A stretch of DNA of 6,645 nt from an uncultured Sulfolobales archaeon (GCA_938003605.1 CALKYD010000071.1:1-6645), one strand, 5' to 3'; counted from the stretch's first letter, positions 1 to 6,006 are shown. Notes: generated by a model not told the origin, from the sequence alone. Translations and numbers: made by a program.

Positions 1-687
1 GTAGCTGCCTACTCATACTTAAAGTATGAAGGCTATGAGGGACCGTTAACGGATATACTTGGCTACCCTGCTCCAGAAGCCTCTGTGCCATTCCTGGCTT
101 CAGTAGTTGCAGGCAATGCTATTGTAGCAATAGTGCTTGGCGTAACGTACTTCCTATGGTATGTAAATACTGTAGTCCCATCATGGGTGGCGGCAGTCAG
201 AGGGTTCTTCTCAATGGCTTTCGACAGAGTTCTGCCTGAGAAGCTTGCTGAAGTATCAGCTAAGTGGGCTGCGCCAACGTGGGCTAATCACTTAACTGCG
301 TTGCTAGCAGCCTTTGGAGCATTAATGACCTATATGGAGAACATGGGTTCTGCTTTCGCAATAGCACTCATATCATTCATAGACTTCAGCAGCCTTATAT
401 TCATATGGCCTGTTGGCTTAGCGCTAATGCTCATACCTTGGTGGAGGCCTGAGTTGTTTAAGAGAATGACTTTCCCATCAAGAGTCTTCGCTTCAGTAGT
501 TGGCGCAATAGTGTTTGGAGTAGGCTGGTTCTTCATGATCTTAACTGCGTACAGCGACCCGCTCATAGTGATGGTTAACGTGGCCGTTGGCTTAATAGGA
601 TTAACTACGTTTGTAGCTATGTCAGCTAAGAACAGGGCTAGGGGCATAGAGCCCGAGAGAATATATGCTCAAATACCTCCAGCATAG
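1..687 (+). CDS. APC-family amino acid permease, C-terminal part
   Basis: Partial gene: the frame is open from base 1 and ends with TAG at 685-687, so 228 residues are visible and the N-terminal half is off the window. The protein is very hydrophobic, with about five or six predicted membrane helices (roughly residues 28-52, 94-111, 116-145, 158-181 and 186-203). A loop reading FDRVLPEKLAEVS (about residues 76-88) matches the cytoplasmic 'DR-LP-KLA-VS' loop that is typical of the APC superfamily between middle helices. It is therefore most likely a secondary transporter of an amino acid or related amine, in the cytoplasmic membrane; the substrate cannot be told. The C-terminus ends in a short basic then polar tail (KNRARGIEPER). 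The next gene starts 16 nt downstream on the same strand, so the two probably share an mRNA. Family call is firm, specificity unknown. Confidence 0.85.
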   Translation, partial: VAAYSYLKYEGYEGPLTDILGYPAPEASVPFLASVVAGNAIVAIVLGVTYFLWYVNTVVPSWVAAVRGFFSMAFDRVLPEKLAEVSAKWAAPTWANHLTALLAAFGALMTYMENMGSAFAIALISFIDFSSLIFIWPVGLALMLIPWWRPELFKRMTFPSRVFASVVGAIVFGVGWFFMILTAYSDPLIVMVNVAVGLIGLTTFVAMSAKNRARGIEPERIYAQIPPA

Positions 688-692
688 CGTTC

Positions 693-698
693 AGGTGG
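693..698 (+). promoter_or_regulatory. Ribosome binding site that supports a CTG start at 704
   Basis: AGGTGG lies 5 nt before the CTG codon at 704-706 and is a good complement to the archaeal 16S 3' end. No ATG, GTG or TTG in the phosphoesterase frame is placed correctly for it. The first usual start in frame is the GTG at 749, some 50 nt away. The site therefore decides in favour of the non-standard start. Confidence 0.6.
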
Positions 699-703
699 TT
701 TAA

Positions 704-1654
704 CTGAGGAGAATATTTTTCTCAGTCGACGTCCACGGCTCAACTATTGTGTGGAGGAAGTGGATTAGGGCAGCTGAAGAGTATAGAGCTGACGTCTTAA
801 TACTTGCCGGAGATCTAACTGGCAAAGTGCTTGTGCCAATAGTCAAGCGTGCTGACGGAACTTTTACATCAAGATACTTCGGGAGGAGGTGGGTCATGAA
901 TGCTGAAAGTGAGGTAAGGGAGTTTGAGGAGAGGCTTGAGGGAGCGGGCGCATACTACGTTAGAGTTGATGAGGGGGAGCTCGAGGAACTGAAGGGTAGT
1001 CCAGACTTAGTGAACAAACTCATTAATGAAAAAATGGTTGAGAGGCTTAGGCTCTGGCTGCAGTTCTTAGTGAAGCGCGTGGACGTTAAGAAAACTATGA
1101 CTGTAGTCATGCCTGGCAACGATGATGAGCGTTCAATAGATGGCGTTATAATGGAGTTTGAGGATTATGGAGTGATCTACCCATTGGATAAAGTCATTGA
1201 GATAGAGAAGCACGAAGTAATATCATCACCCTACGTCAATCCAACTCCATGGAGTACTCCGAGGGAGATGGATGAGAGGGACCTTGAGAAATACCTTGAA
1301 AAGCTAGTGTCGAAACTCAGGGATCCACGTACTTCGATCCTGAATTCACACTGCCCACCCCATGGCACACACTTAGACCTTGCTCCAAAGCTCGACAAGA
1401 ACTTAAGGCCTGTGTTTGTAGGAGGGATGCCTGAGTACGTGCATGTGGGGAGTAAGGCTGTAAGAAAGATCATTGAGAGACACAAGTTCCTAGCAGGCCT
1501 CCACGGGCACATCCACGAGTCGGGAGGCATGGATAGGCTTGGGAACACAGTAGTTCTTAACCCAGGCAGTGAGTACAGTGAGGGCGTTTTAAAAGGGTTT
1601 ATTATTGAATTGAGTGAGGGGAAGTTAGTGAATTACTGGAGAGTTGAAGGATAG
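704..1654 (+). CDS. Calcineurin-like metallophosphoesterase, probable CTG start
   Basis: Predicted cytoplasmic phosphoesterase with a two-metal centre (COG2129/Icc-like), 316 residues if read from CTG 704. Seen motifs, numbered from that start: DVHG at 9-12, GDLTG at 36-40, PGNDDE at 137-142, NSH at 214-216, GLHGHIH at 265-271, and a closing NPGS at 286-289. These are the expected D-x-H, GD, GN(H/D), H and GHxH metal ligands in the right order. Starting at GTG 749 would delete DVHG, which the family cannot do without. An in-frame TAA at 701-703 blocks any longer form, and no ATG/GTG/TTG lies between. A well-spaced AGGTGG precedes the CTG. An insertion between the second and third motifs (about residues 40-130) is long and charged. 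The substrate is unknown (phosphodiester, nucleotide or phosphoprotein). Its TAG stop abuts the GTG of the next gene, so the two are likely translationally coupled. A sequencing error at the start is the main alternative. Confidence 0.85.
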   Translation: MRRIFFSVDVHGSTIVWRKWIRAAEEYRADVLILAGDLTGKVLVPIVKRADGTFTSRYFGRRWVMNAESEVREFEERLEGAGAYYVRVDEGELEELKGSPDLVNKLINEKMVERLRLWLQFLVKRVDVKKTMTVVMPGNDDERSIDGVIMEFEDYGVIYPLDKVIEIEKHEVISSPYVNPTPWSTPREMDERDLEKYLEKLVSKLRDPRTSILNSHCPPHGTHLDLAPKLDKNLRPVFVGGMPEYVHVGSKAVRKIIERHKFLAGLHGHIHESGGMDRLGNTVVLNPGSEYSEGVLKGFIIELSEGKLVNYWRVEG

Positions 1655-2491
1655 GTGAGCGGCATTCATAGAGCTGTAGTGCTGAGTCCAGAGGACTTCG
1701 TTAAGGAATCCATGAGCATAGTTGAGAAAGCTGAGAGGAAAGGAATAGTGCTGAGGATACTTGGTGCCTGCGCTGTATACATTCATTCACTTCACGAGCC
1801 TAACTCTATAAGTATTTATACTAGGCTTGAGAGGCTTGCAGGCAATCAATTGTTCACAGACTTAGACTTAGTTGGCTACAGTAAGCAGAGGAAGCATATA
1901 ATAAAGTTCTTTGAGGAAGAGCTTAAGTTTAAGTACGATCCATTGATTAAAGCCTTGTTTGCAGGTAAGAGGCTCATATACTACCACCCATTGGATCTTT
2001 ACCATGTAGACGTCTTCTTCGATAAACTGGAGTTTAACCACGACGTAGTATTTGGGGATAGTCCTGGGAAAGGTAGGTTAGAGCTAGATTATCCAACCAT
2101 AACTTTAGAGGACTTAGTGCTTGAGAAGCTTCAAATAACTAAGATCAATAAAAAGGACTTAGTGGACCTAACAGTACTACTACATGGACACGATGTCTGC
2201 AGCGCTAGGGGGAGGGAGTGCATAGATGGAGATCATATAGCTACAACGCTATCAGATGACTGGGGCTTCTGGTATGATGCAACAACAAACTTAGGTAGAC
2301 TACTGAACTTCGTTAACTCTAAAGTCAATGAAGGAAAGTTGAGTACTTCAGAGAAAGAAGTCGTAGAGTCTAGGGTGAACAAATTACTAAACATTATTAA
2401 TGAGAAGCCTAAGACTAAGAACTGGGTCAAAAGATCTATTGTAGGAGTAAGCAAGCCTTGGTATAGGGAAGTAGAGGAAGTCGTTAGATAA
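1655..2491 (+). CDS. Predicted nucleotidyltransferase-fold protein
   Basis: A 278-residue soluble protein. Seen: a nucleotidyltransferase-like core with GACAVYIHS at 38-45 region (the loop that is usually GG/GS), TDLDLVG at 68-74 giving Asp69 and Asp71, and YHVDVFF at 116-122 giving a third Asp119. These would form the catalytic Asp triad of the polymerase-beta superfamily. It is followed by LEDLVLEKLQITKINKKDLVD (151-171; key residues the acidic start, Lys158-Leu159-Gln160 and the KDLVD end) and DDWGFW (201-206), which I recognise from memory as conserved in bacterial and archaeal proteins labelled 'nucleotidyltransferase family'. The first loop has Ala instead of the second Gly. The GTG start follows the upstream TAG with no gap, and GAAGG lies just before it. 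Substrate and acceptor are unknown. It may act with the phosphoesterase encoded before it, but that is inference from coupling only. Confidence 0.7.
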   Translation: MSGIHRAVVLSPEDFVKESMSIVEKAERKGIVLRILGACAVYIHSLHEPNSISIYTRLERLAGNQLFTDLDLVGYSKQRKHIIKFFEEELKFKYDPLIKALFAGKRLIYYHPLDLYHVDVFFDKLEFNHDVVFGDSPGKGRLELDYPTITLEDLVLEKLQITKINKKDLVDLTVLLHGHDVCSARGRECIDGDHIATTLSDDWGFWYDATTNLGRLLNFVNSKVNEGKLSTSEKEVVESRVNKLLNIINEKPKTKNWVKRSIVGVSKPWYREVEEVVR

Positions 2492-2564
2492 AAAGATTTT
2501 TAGCTAATAGCTTTCGAAACTTGTCTAAGGGAGAGTACGCAGGGAAAACTCTGCGGCTCCCCCT
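2490..2564. terminator. Convergent terminator region with T-tracts and G/C hairpin
   Basis: This spacer separates the 3' ends of the nucleotidyltransferase gene and the DUF2148 gene. TTTTT at 2497-2501 follows the + strand stop by 5 nt, and AAAAA at 2490-2494 gives the same signal on the - strand; oligo-T runs are the usual archaeal termination signal. A hairpin lies at 2529-2561: inner stem CGCAG (2538-2542) with CTGCG (2551-2555), outer stem GGGAG (2529-2533) with CTCCC (2557-2561), with an internal loop of 4 against 1 nt. A competing stem AGAGT (2532-2536) with ACTCT (2548-2552) is also possible. I read it as a two-way terminator. Confidence 0.5.
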
Positions 2565-3080
2565 CTACTTCTGAGATACTGGAATCCACGCTCTATCAAA
2601 GAATATGTTCTTGGATGTCGCACTTAACGGTATTCCAATCACTACGTCTGCCTTAAGGAGCCCGAGTTCCTTTGCAGCAACGCCTACTGTAAACATTACT
2701 CTATTATCTACATTCAGTATTGAGGCTGTTTTTACTGCTGAACCAATGGCTATCCCTAAGTTAAGTAAGTTTAGGACAAAGTTTTCAGTAACTCCAAGTT
2801 CTTCAATCAACTTATTGAATCCTATGTCGATGAATCTGCATCCAATTAATAATACTGCAATGCTGTTCCTAACGCCTCTTGCATCCCTTATGAAGAGGTC
2901 GCCGTATTCGGAGGCCAATTCCTCCATTTTATTTGCTAAAGCCTCCAGCTCCCCCTTTTCATAGACTACCTTTATCAATACATTGTCTACTCCGCGTGCT
3001 TTAGGAGCTGTTTTAGCAGATACAGCCATAAGCTTTGCAGCTAGCAGCACTGACTCACGCAATAAATCCTCTTCACTCAA
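2565..3080 (-). CDS. DUF2148 protein lacking the ferredoxin cysteines
   Basis: A 171-residue protein of the DUF2148/COG4739 family, which is normally annotated as containing a ferredoxin domain. Recognisable family blocks are ESVLLAAKLMAVSAKTAPKARGVDN (residues 9-33, written here for its AAKLM and KTAP cores), FIRDARGVRNS (63-73), LGIAIGSAVKTAS (108-120), VDNRVMFTVGVAAKELGL (124-141) and IGIPLSATSKNIFFDR (148-163). Family members as I know them carry a cysteine cluster of the type GLxCGxCGF..C in the middle. Here that stretch (80-105) reads GCRFIDIGF.. and contains only Cys81, the sole cysteine of the protein. It probably cannot hold a [4Fe-4S] cluster in the usual way. The start is TTG at 3080, with GGTGA (3091-3087) 6 nt before it; there is no better in-frame start. 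It diverges from the iron alcohol dehydrogenase. The function of the family is unknown. Confidence 0.8.
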   Translation of the reverse strand: MSEEDLLRESVLLAAKLMAVSAKTAPKARGVDNVLIKVVYEKGELEALANKMEELASEYGDLFIRDARGVRNSIAVLLIGCRFIDIGFNKLIEELGVTENFVLNLLNLGIAIGSAVKTASILNVDNRVMFTVGVAAKELGLLKADVVIGIPLSATSKNIFFDRAWIPVSQK

Positions 3081-3087
3081 CGTGCTT

Positions 3088-3108
3088 CACCATTAAAGAC
3101 TAATGGTG
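3088..3108. promoter_or_regulatory. Perfect 8-bp inverted repeat over the DUF2148 ribosome site
   Basis: CACCATTA (3088-3095) and TAATGGTG (3101-3108) are exact inverse complements separated by 5 nt. One arm contains the GGTG ribosome site of the DUF2148 gene, 7 nt from its TTG start. The repeat also sits where transcription of that gene would begin if the TATA-like core at about 3117-3124 is used. It could be an operator for a dimeric regulator, or, if the transcript starts upstream of it, an RNA hairpin that hides the ribosome site. Confidence 0.5.
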
Positions 3109-3111
3109 TGG

Positions 3112-3130
3112 ATTAATTAAAGCTTATTAC
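3112..3130. promoter_or_regulatory. Divergent TATA-like promoter core
   Basis: An A/T-rich stretch with TTAATTAA (3113-3120) and CTTATTA (3123-3129). On the + strand, the CTTATTA element is centred about 24 nt before the ATG at 3150 with no ribosome site between, the arrangement of a leaderless archaeal gene. On the - strand, CTTTAATT (3124-3117) is a plausible TATA box for the DUF2148 gene, with a start point near 3094. Read from sequence only; the two cores overlap, so the two genes may compete for transcription factors. Confidence 0.5.
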
Positions 3131-3149
3131 ACAACTGCTCTACTAAGAC

Positions 3150-4325
3150 ATGTATGTAGAACATATTCTGGTGAAAGGCTTGAAGAGCTTCTCTCTAAAG
3201 TACTCAAATGTGCGACTCTACTTTGGCGAAGGAGCTCTCAGCAATGCGGCATGCTTCCTCAAAGGCTTTGAGAAGGCATGTGTAGTGACAAGTAGATCTG
3301 CTGCAAAAGTATCCGGAGCCCTTAGCGACGTAGATAAGTTGCTTAAGGAGCTTGGAGTGCAGTACTTCGTATATGACAAGATCTCCCCTAATCCTTGGGC
3401 TAGTCAAGCAGAAGAGCTTGGCCACTTGCTCTGGAGCGAGGGAGTAGACTTAGTCATAGCTATAGGGGGTGGGAGCGTTATAGATGCTGCCAAAGTAGCA
3501 TCGATCATAGCTCTCAGTGGAAGCAGAGTAATAGACTATGTTTCAGGGAGGAAGCATAAGAGAATGCTGCCCCTCCTAGCAGTAAACCTCACACACGGGA
3601 CGGGTAGTGAAGTAAATAGGTATGCAGTCCTCACATTAGATGACTCTAGGGAGAAGCACGGAATTAATTCAAGGTACCCTGAATTAAGCATAGATGACCC
3701 TAAGTACACTGTAACTCTCAGTAAAGCTCAAACAATTTACACAACCCTAGACGCCTTCTACCACTCATATGAGGCAGCTACAGCAACTACGGCTAACCAA
3801 TTAGTGGATACCTTATCTAGAGAAGCCATATCCATAGCAGCCTCAAAGCTGCCTGAACTAATTAACGATCTTGGCAACGTAAGCCTTAGAGCGGATGTCC
3901 TCTATTCATCAATGATAGCTGGAATAAGCATCGATCTATCATCTACACACATAGTGCATGCAATAGAGCACGCTGTCAGTGGGCTAGAGCCTAAGCTGCC
4001 TCATGGTTGTGGACTTGGGATTCTTGGACCTAGAGCAGCTTACTACATTCACAAATCAATGCCTGAGAAGTCAGTTAGACTCCTTAAATCCATAGATCCG
4101 GGGTTAAAGCCTTTGAGTGAACATGCAGAGAGGGCTTCTAAAGCAATACAACTCTTTCAAGAATCTGTGGGATTTAATGAGAGGCTCAGTGATTACGGCT
4201 TCACCGATAAAGACGTCGATAGAGTCGTTGAATACACTTTAAGGAGGCTGAAGTACATGGTCGCTGACACTCCATTCAATGTAACGGAGGACGTTGTTAG
4301 GGACATTTTCCTAAGCTCTCTCTAA
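3150..4325 (+). CDS. Iron-containing (group III) alcohol dehydrogenase
   Basis: A complete 391-residue cytoplasmic NAD(P)-dependent oxidoreductase of the iron-ADH family, interconverting an alcohol or diol with its aldehyde or ketone. The N-terminal cofactor domain has GEGAL (26-30), IGGGSVIDAAK (105-115), which binds the pyrophosphate of the cofactor, and HGTGSEV (149-155). The C-terminal helical domain holds a full metal set: Asp201 and His205 in LDAFYHSYEA, His270 in VHAIEH and His285 in PHG. His274 matches the extra active-site histidine of FucO-like members. The spacing His270-His285 is 15, about one residue more than in FucO as I recall it. The length is normal. There is no ribosome site before the ATG, but a TATA-like element lies about 24 nt upstream, so the mRNA is probably leaderless. 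Its last 29 bp overlap the 3' end of the opposing maturation protease gene. Substrate is not predictable; fermentative alcohol formation or alcohol oxidation are both possible. Confidence 0.92.
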   Translation: MYVEHILVKGLKSFSLKYSNVRLYFGEGALSNAACFLKGFEKACVVTSRSAAKVSGALSDVDKLLKELGVQYFVYDKISPNPWASQAEELGHLLWSEGVDLVIAIGGGSVIDAAKVASIIALSGSRVIDYVSGRKHKRMLPLLAVNLTHGTGSEVNRYAVLTLDDSREKHGINSRYPELSIDDPKYTVTLSKAQTIYTTLDAFYHSYEAATATTANQLVDTLSREAISIAASKLPELINDLGNVSLRADVLYSSMIAGISIDLSSTHIVHAIEHAVSGLEPKLPHGCGLGILGPRAAYYIHKSMPEKSVRLLKSIDPGLKPLSEHAERASKAIQLFQESVGFNERLSDYGFTDKDVDRVVEYTLRRLKYMVADTPFNVTEDVVRDIFLSSL

Positions 4326-4815
4326 CGCATCTCTCAATTAATTGAGCCATGTATGAAACAGCTCTCATCACCTCAGGGGAAATCTTGAGGCCTAAGCTCA
4401 CATTCTTGGCTTGAATCCCCAGGATAACTGTCTCTAAAGCAGCTCCATGACTCTGCAGGATCTTTATAACGGCAGCCACGGGCACGTTATGCGTTGTCAC
4501 GAGGAACTCACTGCTTAACTCGCTTAAATCATTGATCACCACTATGTCTCCGGGATGGGCATTCGGAACTACTACTGCGTCTACTATAGCCACTCTCCTA
4601 GCGTTGCTGTTAACGAGTTCTCCAATGCAGTTCTCCAACCCGTATTCACATACTACTGCGGAAAGCCCTCTTTTCACTAGCTCTCTGCAGAGCTCTAGAC
4701 CGGCTCTATCATCCTGTCTTAGTGGGCTTCCGATGCATGTAATTAAGTAGCCCTCTTTAACGTAGCGGCAGACTTCTTCCTCTAAGGCCCCACTGTACTG
4801 AGTGAATAATTTCAT
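4297..4815 (-). CDS. hycI: [NiFe]-hydrogenase maturation endopeptidase (HycI type)
   Basis: A 172-residue protease that, by family knowledge, removes the C-terminal peptide of the hydrogenase large subunit once nickel has been inserted. Seen: the N-terminal GSPLRQDDRAG (29-39), the counterpart of G-N-x-L-x-x-DD-G-x-G, in which Asp36 aligns with the metal-sensing acidic residue; IVDAV (77-81) with Asp79; and TTHNVPV (107-113) with His109. Together these form the Asp/Asp/His nickel-recognition set. ILGIQAKNV (131-139) resembles the 'GIQP' block of E. coli HycI, which serves a group 4 membrane enzyme, so HycI is a better match than HybD or HyaD. Arg replaces the usual Gly after DD. A leading segment of about 20 residues precedes the core. 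Its ATG overlaps the TGA of the upstream hypB by 4 nt (ATGA), showing tight coupling in the operon. It is the last gene of the run and ends inside the opposing dehydrogenase gene. Confidence 0.88.
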   Translation of the reverse strand: MKLFTQYSGALEEEVCRYVKEGYLITCIGSPLRQDDRAGLELCRELVKRGLSAVVCEYGLENCIGELVNSNARRVAIVDAVVVPNAHPGDIVVINDLSELSSEFLVTTHNVPVAAVIKILQSHGAALETVILGIQAKNVSLGLKISPEVMRAVSYMAQLIERCVRESLGKCP

Positions 4816-5555
4816 AACCCCAGCTTCACCAAGACTTTATCAGCTAAGCTCAGGACTTTACTGAAGAAGGAAGTGCTTTTAAGGGCTCTCACGTCTCCAA
4901 TAGATCTCTCAATGAATGGGTCGTAAGGTATTCTGCCAATTAGTTCTACTCCATACTTGACGACGAGATCCTTGATCGCGCTTTCCTCACCGACCACCAT
5001 GTTTTCAACGACTCCTACTGCTCTAACTCTGCTTTCACTAAGTACTCTCAGCAATTTTTCAACTGAAGCTATTGCTAGCTTACTTGGAGTAGCTACTATT
5101 AGAGGCCTTGGCTCATTTATGTAGCTAATCACGTCTAGCACTTCATCGGATATCCCTGGGGGAGTATCTATGAGCAACAAGTCTAGTTGGCTCCAGATAA
5201 CTGTAGCCAGGATTTCCTTAATAGCTTCATCAGCATCCCTCCCCCTTAGGGGCAGGGGGTTACCACCGCTGTAGTAACATATAGTCATGAACTTTACTCC
5301 GTTAGTTAGCGGCGGTACTACTCCCTTCTCCTCGAGAGGCCTTAATTCGCTGAGCTTTACTCCTAGAACTATGTGTGAAGAAGCATTAGTTACATCAAGA
5401 TCCAGTAAGCCCACCTTACGCCCTCTCTCAACAAACGCTAAGGCCAGTGATGATGCGATCAGAGTCTTACCTACTCCCCCCTTAGGGCTCATTACTGGAA
5501 CAACTGCCTTAACTTCCTCCATTCTTTTACCAATGATGAGCAGCCTAGGATCCAC
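4812..5555 (-). CDS. hypB: Mrp/MinD-type HypB ATPase for nickel insertion
   Basis: A P-loop ATPase of the Mrp/MinD (SIMIBI) class, 247 residues from the GTG at 5555. Seen: deviant Walker A KGGVGKT at 25-31, switch I DLDVTNASSH at 52-61, Walker B LLLIDTPPG at 126-134. The blocks GVVPPLTNGVKFMTICYYS (78-96), LRGRDADE (103-110), VVENM (182-186) and GRIPYDP (207-213) match, from memory, the Thermococcus kodakarensis HypB, which is of this class rather than the classical GTPase HypB. In that system the ATP-bound dimer binds HypA and raises its nickel affinity. The CxxC of Mrp/Nbp35 Fe-S carriers is absent; Cys93 is the only cysteine. The position directly after hypA supports the assignment. A longer TTG start at 5573 is open, but the GTG gives an N-terminus (MDPRLLI) like the known protein and has GGGGAAGG just upstream; it overlaps hypA by 11 nt. 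Confidence 0.88.
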   Translation of the reverse strand: MDPRLLIIGKRMEEVKAVVPVMSPKGGVGKTLIASSLALAFVERGRKVGLLDLDVTNASSHIVLGVKLSELRPLEEKGVVPPLTNGVKFMTICYYSGGNPLPLRGRDADEAIKEILATVIWSQLDLLLIDTPPGISDEVLDVISYINEPRPLIVATPSKLAIASVEKLLRVLSESRVRAVGVVENMVVGEESAIKDLVVKYGVELIGRIPYDPFIERSIGDVRALKSTSFFSKVLSLADKVLVKLGL

Positions 5556-5958
5556 TGCCTTCCCCCTCTTCAAGCACTACTTCCACTACCTTCACCCCCC
5601 TGCCGCTCAATAAATCGTAGTCCCTTGAATTGCATCTAGGGCAGCTAACGTAGGAGTGGATGACTTCAGGTATGAAGTGAATGCTTTCACTTACTTCAGG
5701 CCCGAGCGATTCGAGCGAGGGACTCCACTCAAAGCTGCACTTCCTGCACTTCAACAAGATCTCTTCATTTAAGTACTTGAGTTCATCAACCACTACACTG
5801 CCCTCATTTAACAACTCTCTTAGTGCAAAGTCGAAGATCTCTAAGTCAATGGACTGCAGCCTGCCTATGGATAAAGCCAGTCTCTTCACTTTCCTCCCCT
5901 TGGAGACTCTCGCTACATACGTAGCAATTGATTCAGCTAAAGCCCACTCATGAACCAT
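5545..5958 (-). CDS. hypA: HypA nickel metallochaperone
   Basis: HypA carries Ni2+ to the hydrogenase large subunit together with HypB. From ATG 5958 it is 137 residues, the usual size for archaeal HypA. Seen: N-terminal MVHEWALAES, a core ending in IGRLQSIDLEIFDFAL (31-46), and a zinc domain with CRKC (71-74) and CPRC (106-109). These are separated by the long archaeal loop containing IHFIPEV (93-99), whose His94 corresponds to the extra nickel ligand (His98) of the Thermococcus protein. Normal HypA begins MHEW; here Val is inserted after Met, so His is third in the primary product. Removal of Met, which is expected before Val, would restore His at position 2. A further ATG 12 nt upstream (5970) is open, but would bury this site behind MGKS. 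The GGGGAAG before 5958 can serve as ribosome site. It overlaps hypB at its 3' end. Confidence 0.9.
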   Translation of the reverse strand: MVHEWALAESIATYVARVSKGRKVKRLALSIGRLQSIDLEIFDFALRELLNEGSVVVDELKYLNEEILLKCRKCSFEWSPSLESLGPEVSESIHFIPEVIHSYVSCPRCNSRDYDLLSGRGVKVVEVVLEEGEGSGS

Positions 5959-5998
5959 GCTCTTCCCCATGCTACAGGAGGTTCCTCGAGATACTTAT

Positions 5999-6006
5999 CT
6001 TTAAAG
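5999..6006 (-). promoter_or_regulatory. Possible internal promoter for hypA
   Basis: The 56-nt gap between hypD and hypA contains CTTTAAAG, a good crenarchaeal TATA-like octamer. Transcription would begin about 25 nt downstream, near 5977, just before the two candidate hypA starts at 5970 and 5958. It is the only clear spacer in an otherwise overlapping operon. Sequence resemblance only. Confidence 0.3.

Noticed and set aside
749..751. GTG as start of the metallophosphoesterase
   Set aside because: It lacks a ribosome site nearby and would remove the DVHG motif that is read in frame at 728-739.
1118..1132. C-box-like GATGATGAG, possible C/D guide RNA
   Set aside because: It encodes the conserved GNDDE motif of the phosphoesterase, and no matching D box pair at guide-RNA distance is evident.
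1231..1548. 105-codon open frame on the - strand inside the phosphoesterase gene
   Set aside because: Antisense shadow of conserved metal-binding motifs, without a ribosome site.
2605..2964. 119-codon open frame on the + strand opposite the DUF2148 gene
   Set aside because: Antisense shadow; the - strand frame carries all the conserved blocks.
4812..5555. MinD/ParA partition protein or Mrp Fe-S carrier
   Set aside because: The CxxC of Fe-S carriers is missing, there is no partner parB-like gene, and the place between hypA and hycI fits HypB.
5555..5573. Longer hypB form from TTG at 5573
   Set aside because: The six added residues (MKRGKA then V) are low-complexity and basic, and the GTG at 5555 has the better purine-rich site and a family-like N-terminus. 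Not excluded.
5978..5990. GAGG-TT-CCTC repeat and CTCGAG before hypA as an operator
   Set aside because: Stems of only 4 bp in a purine-rich ribosome-site area are expected by chance.
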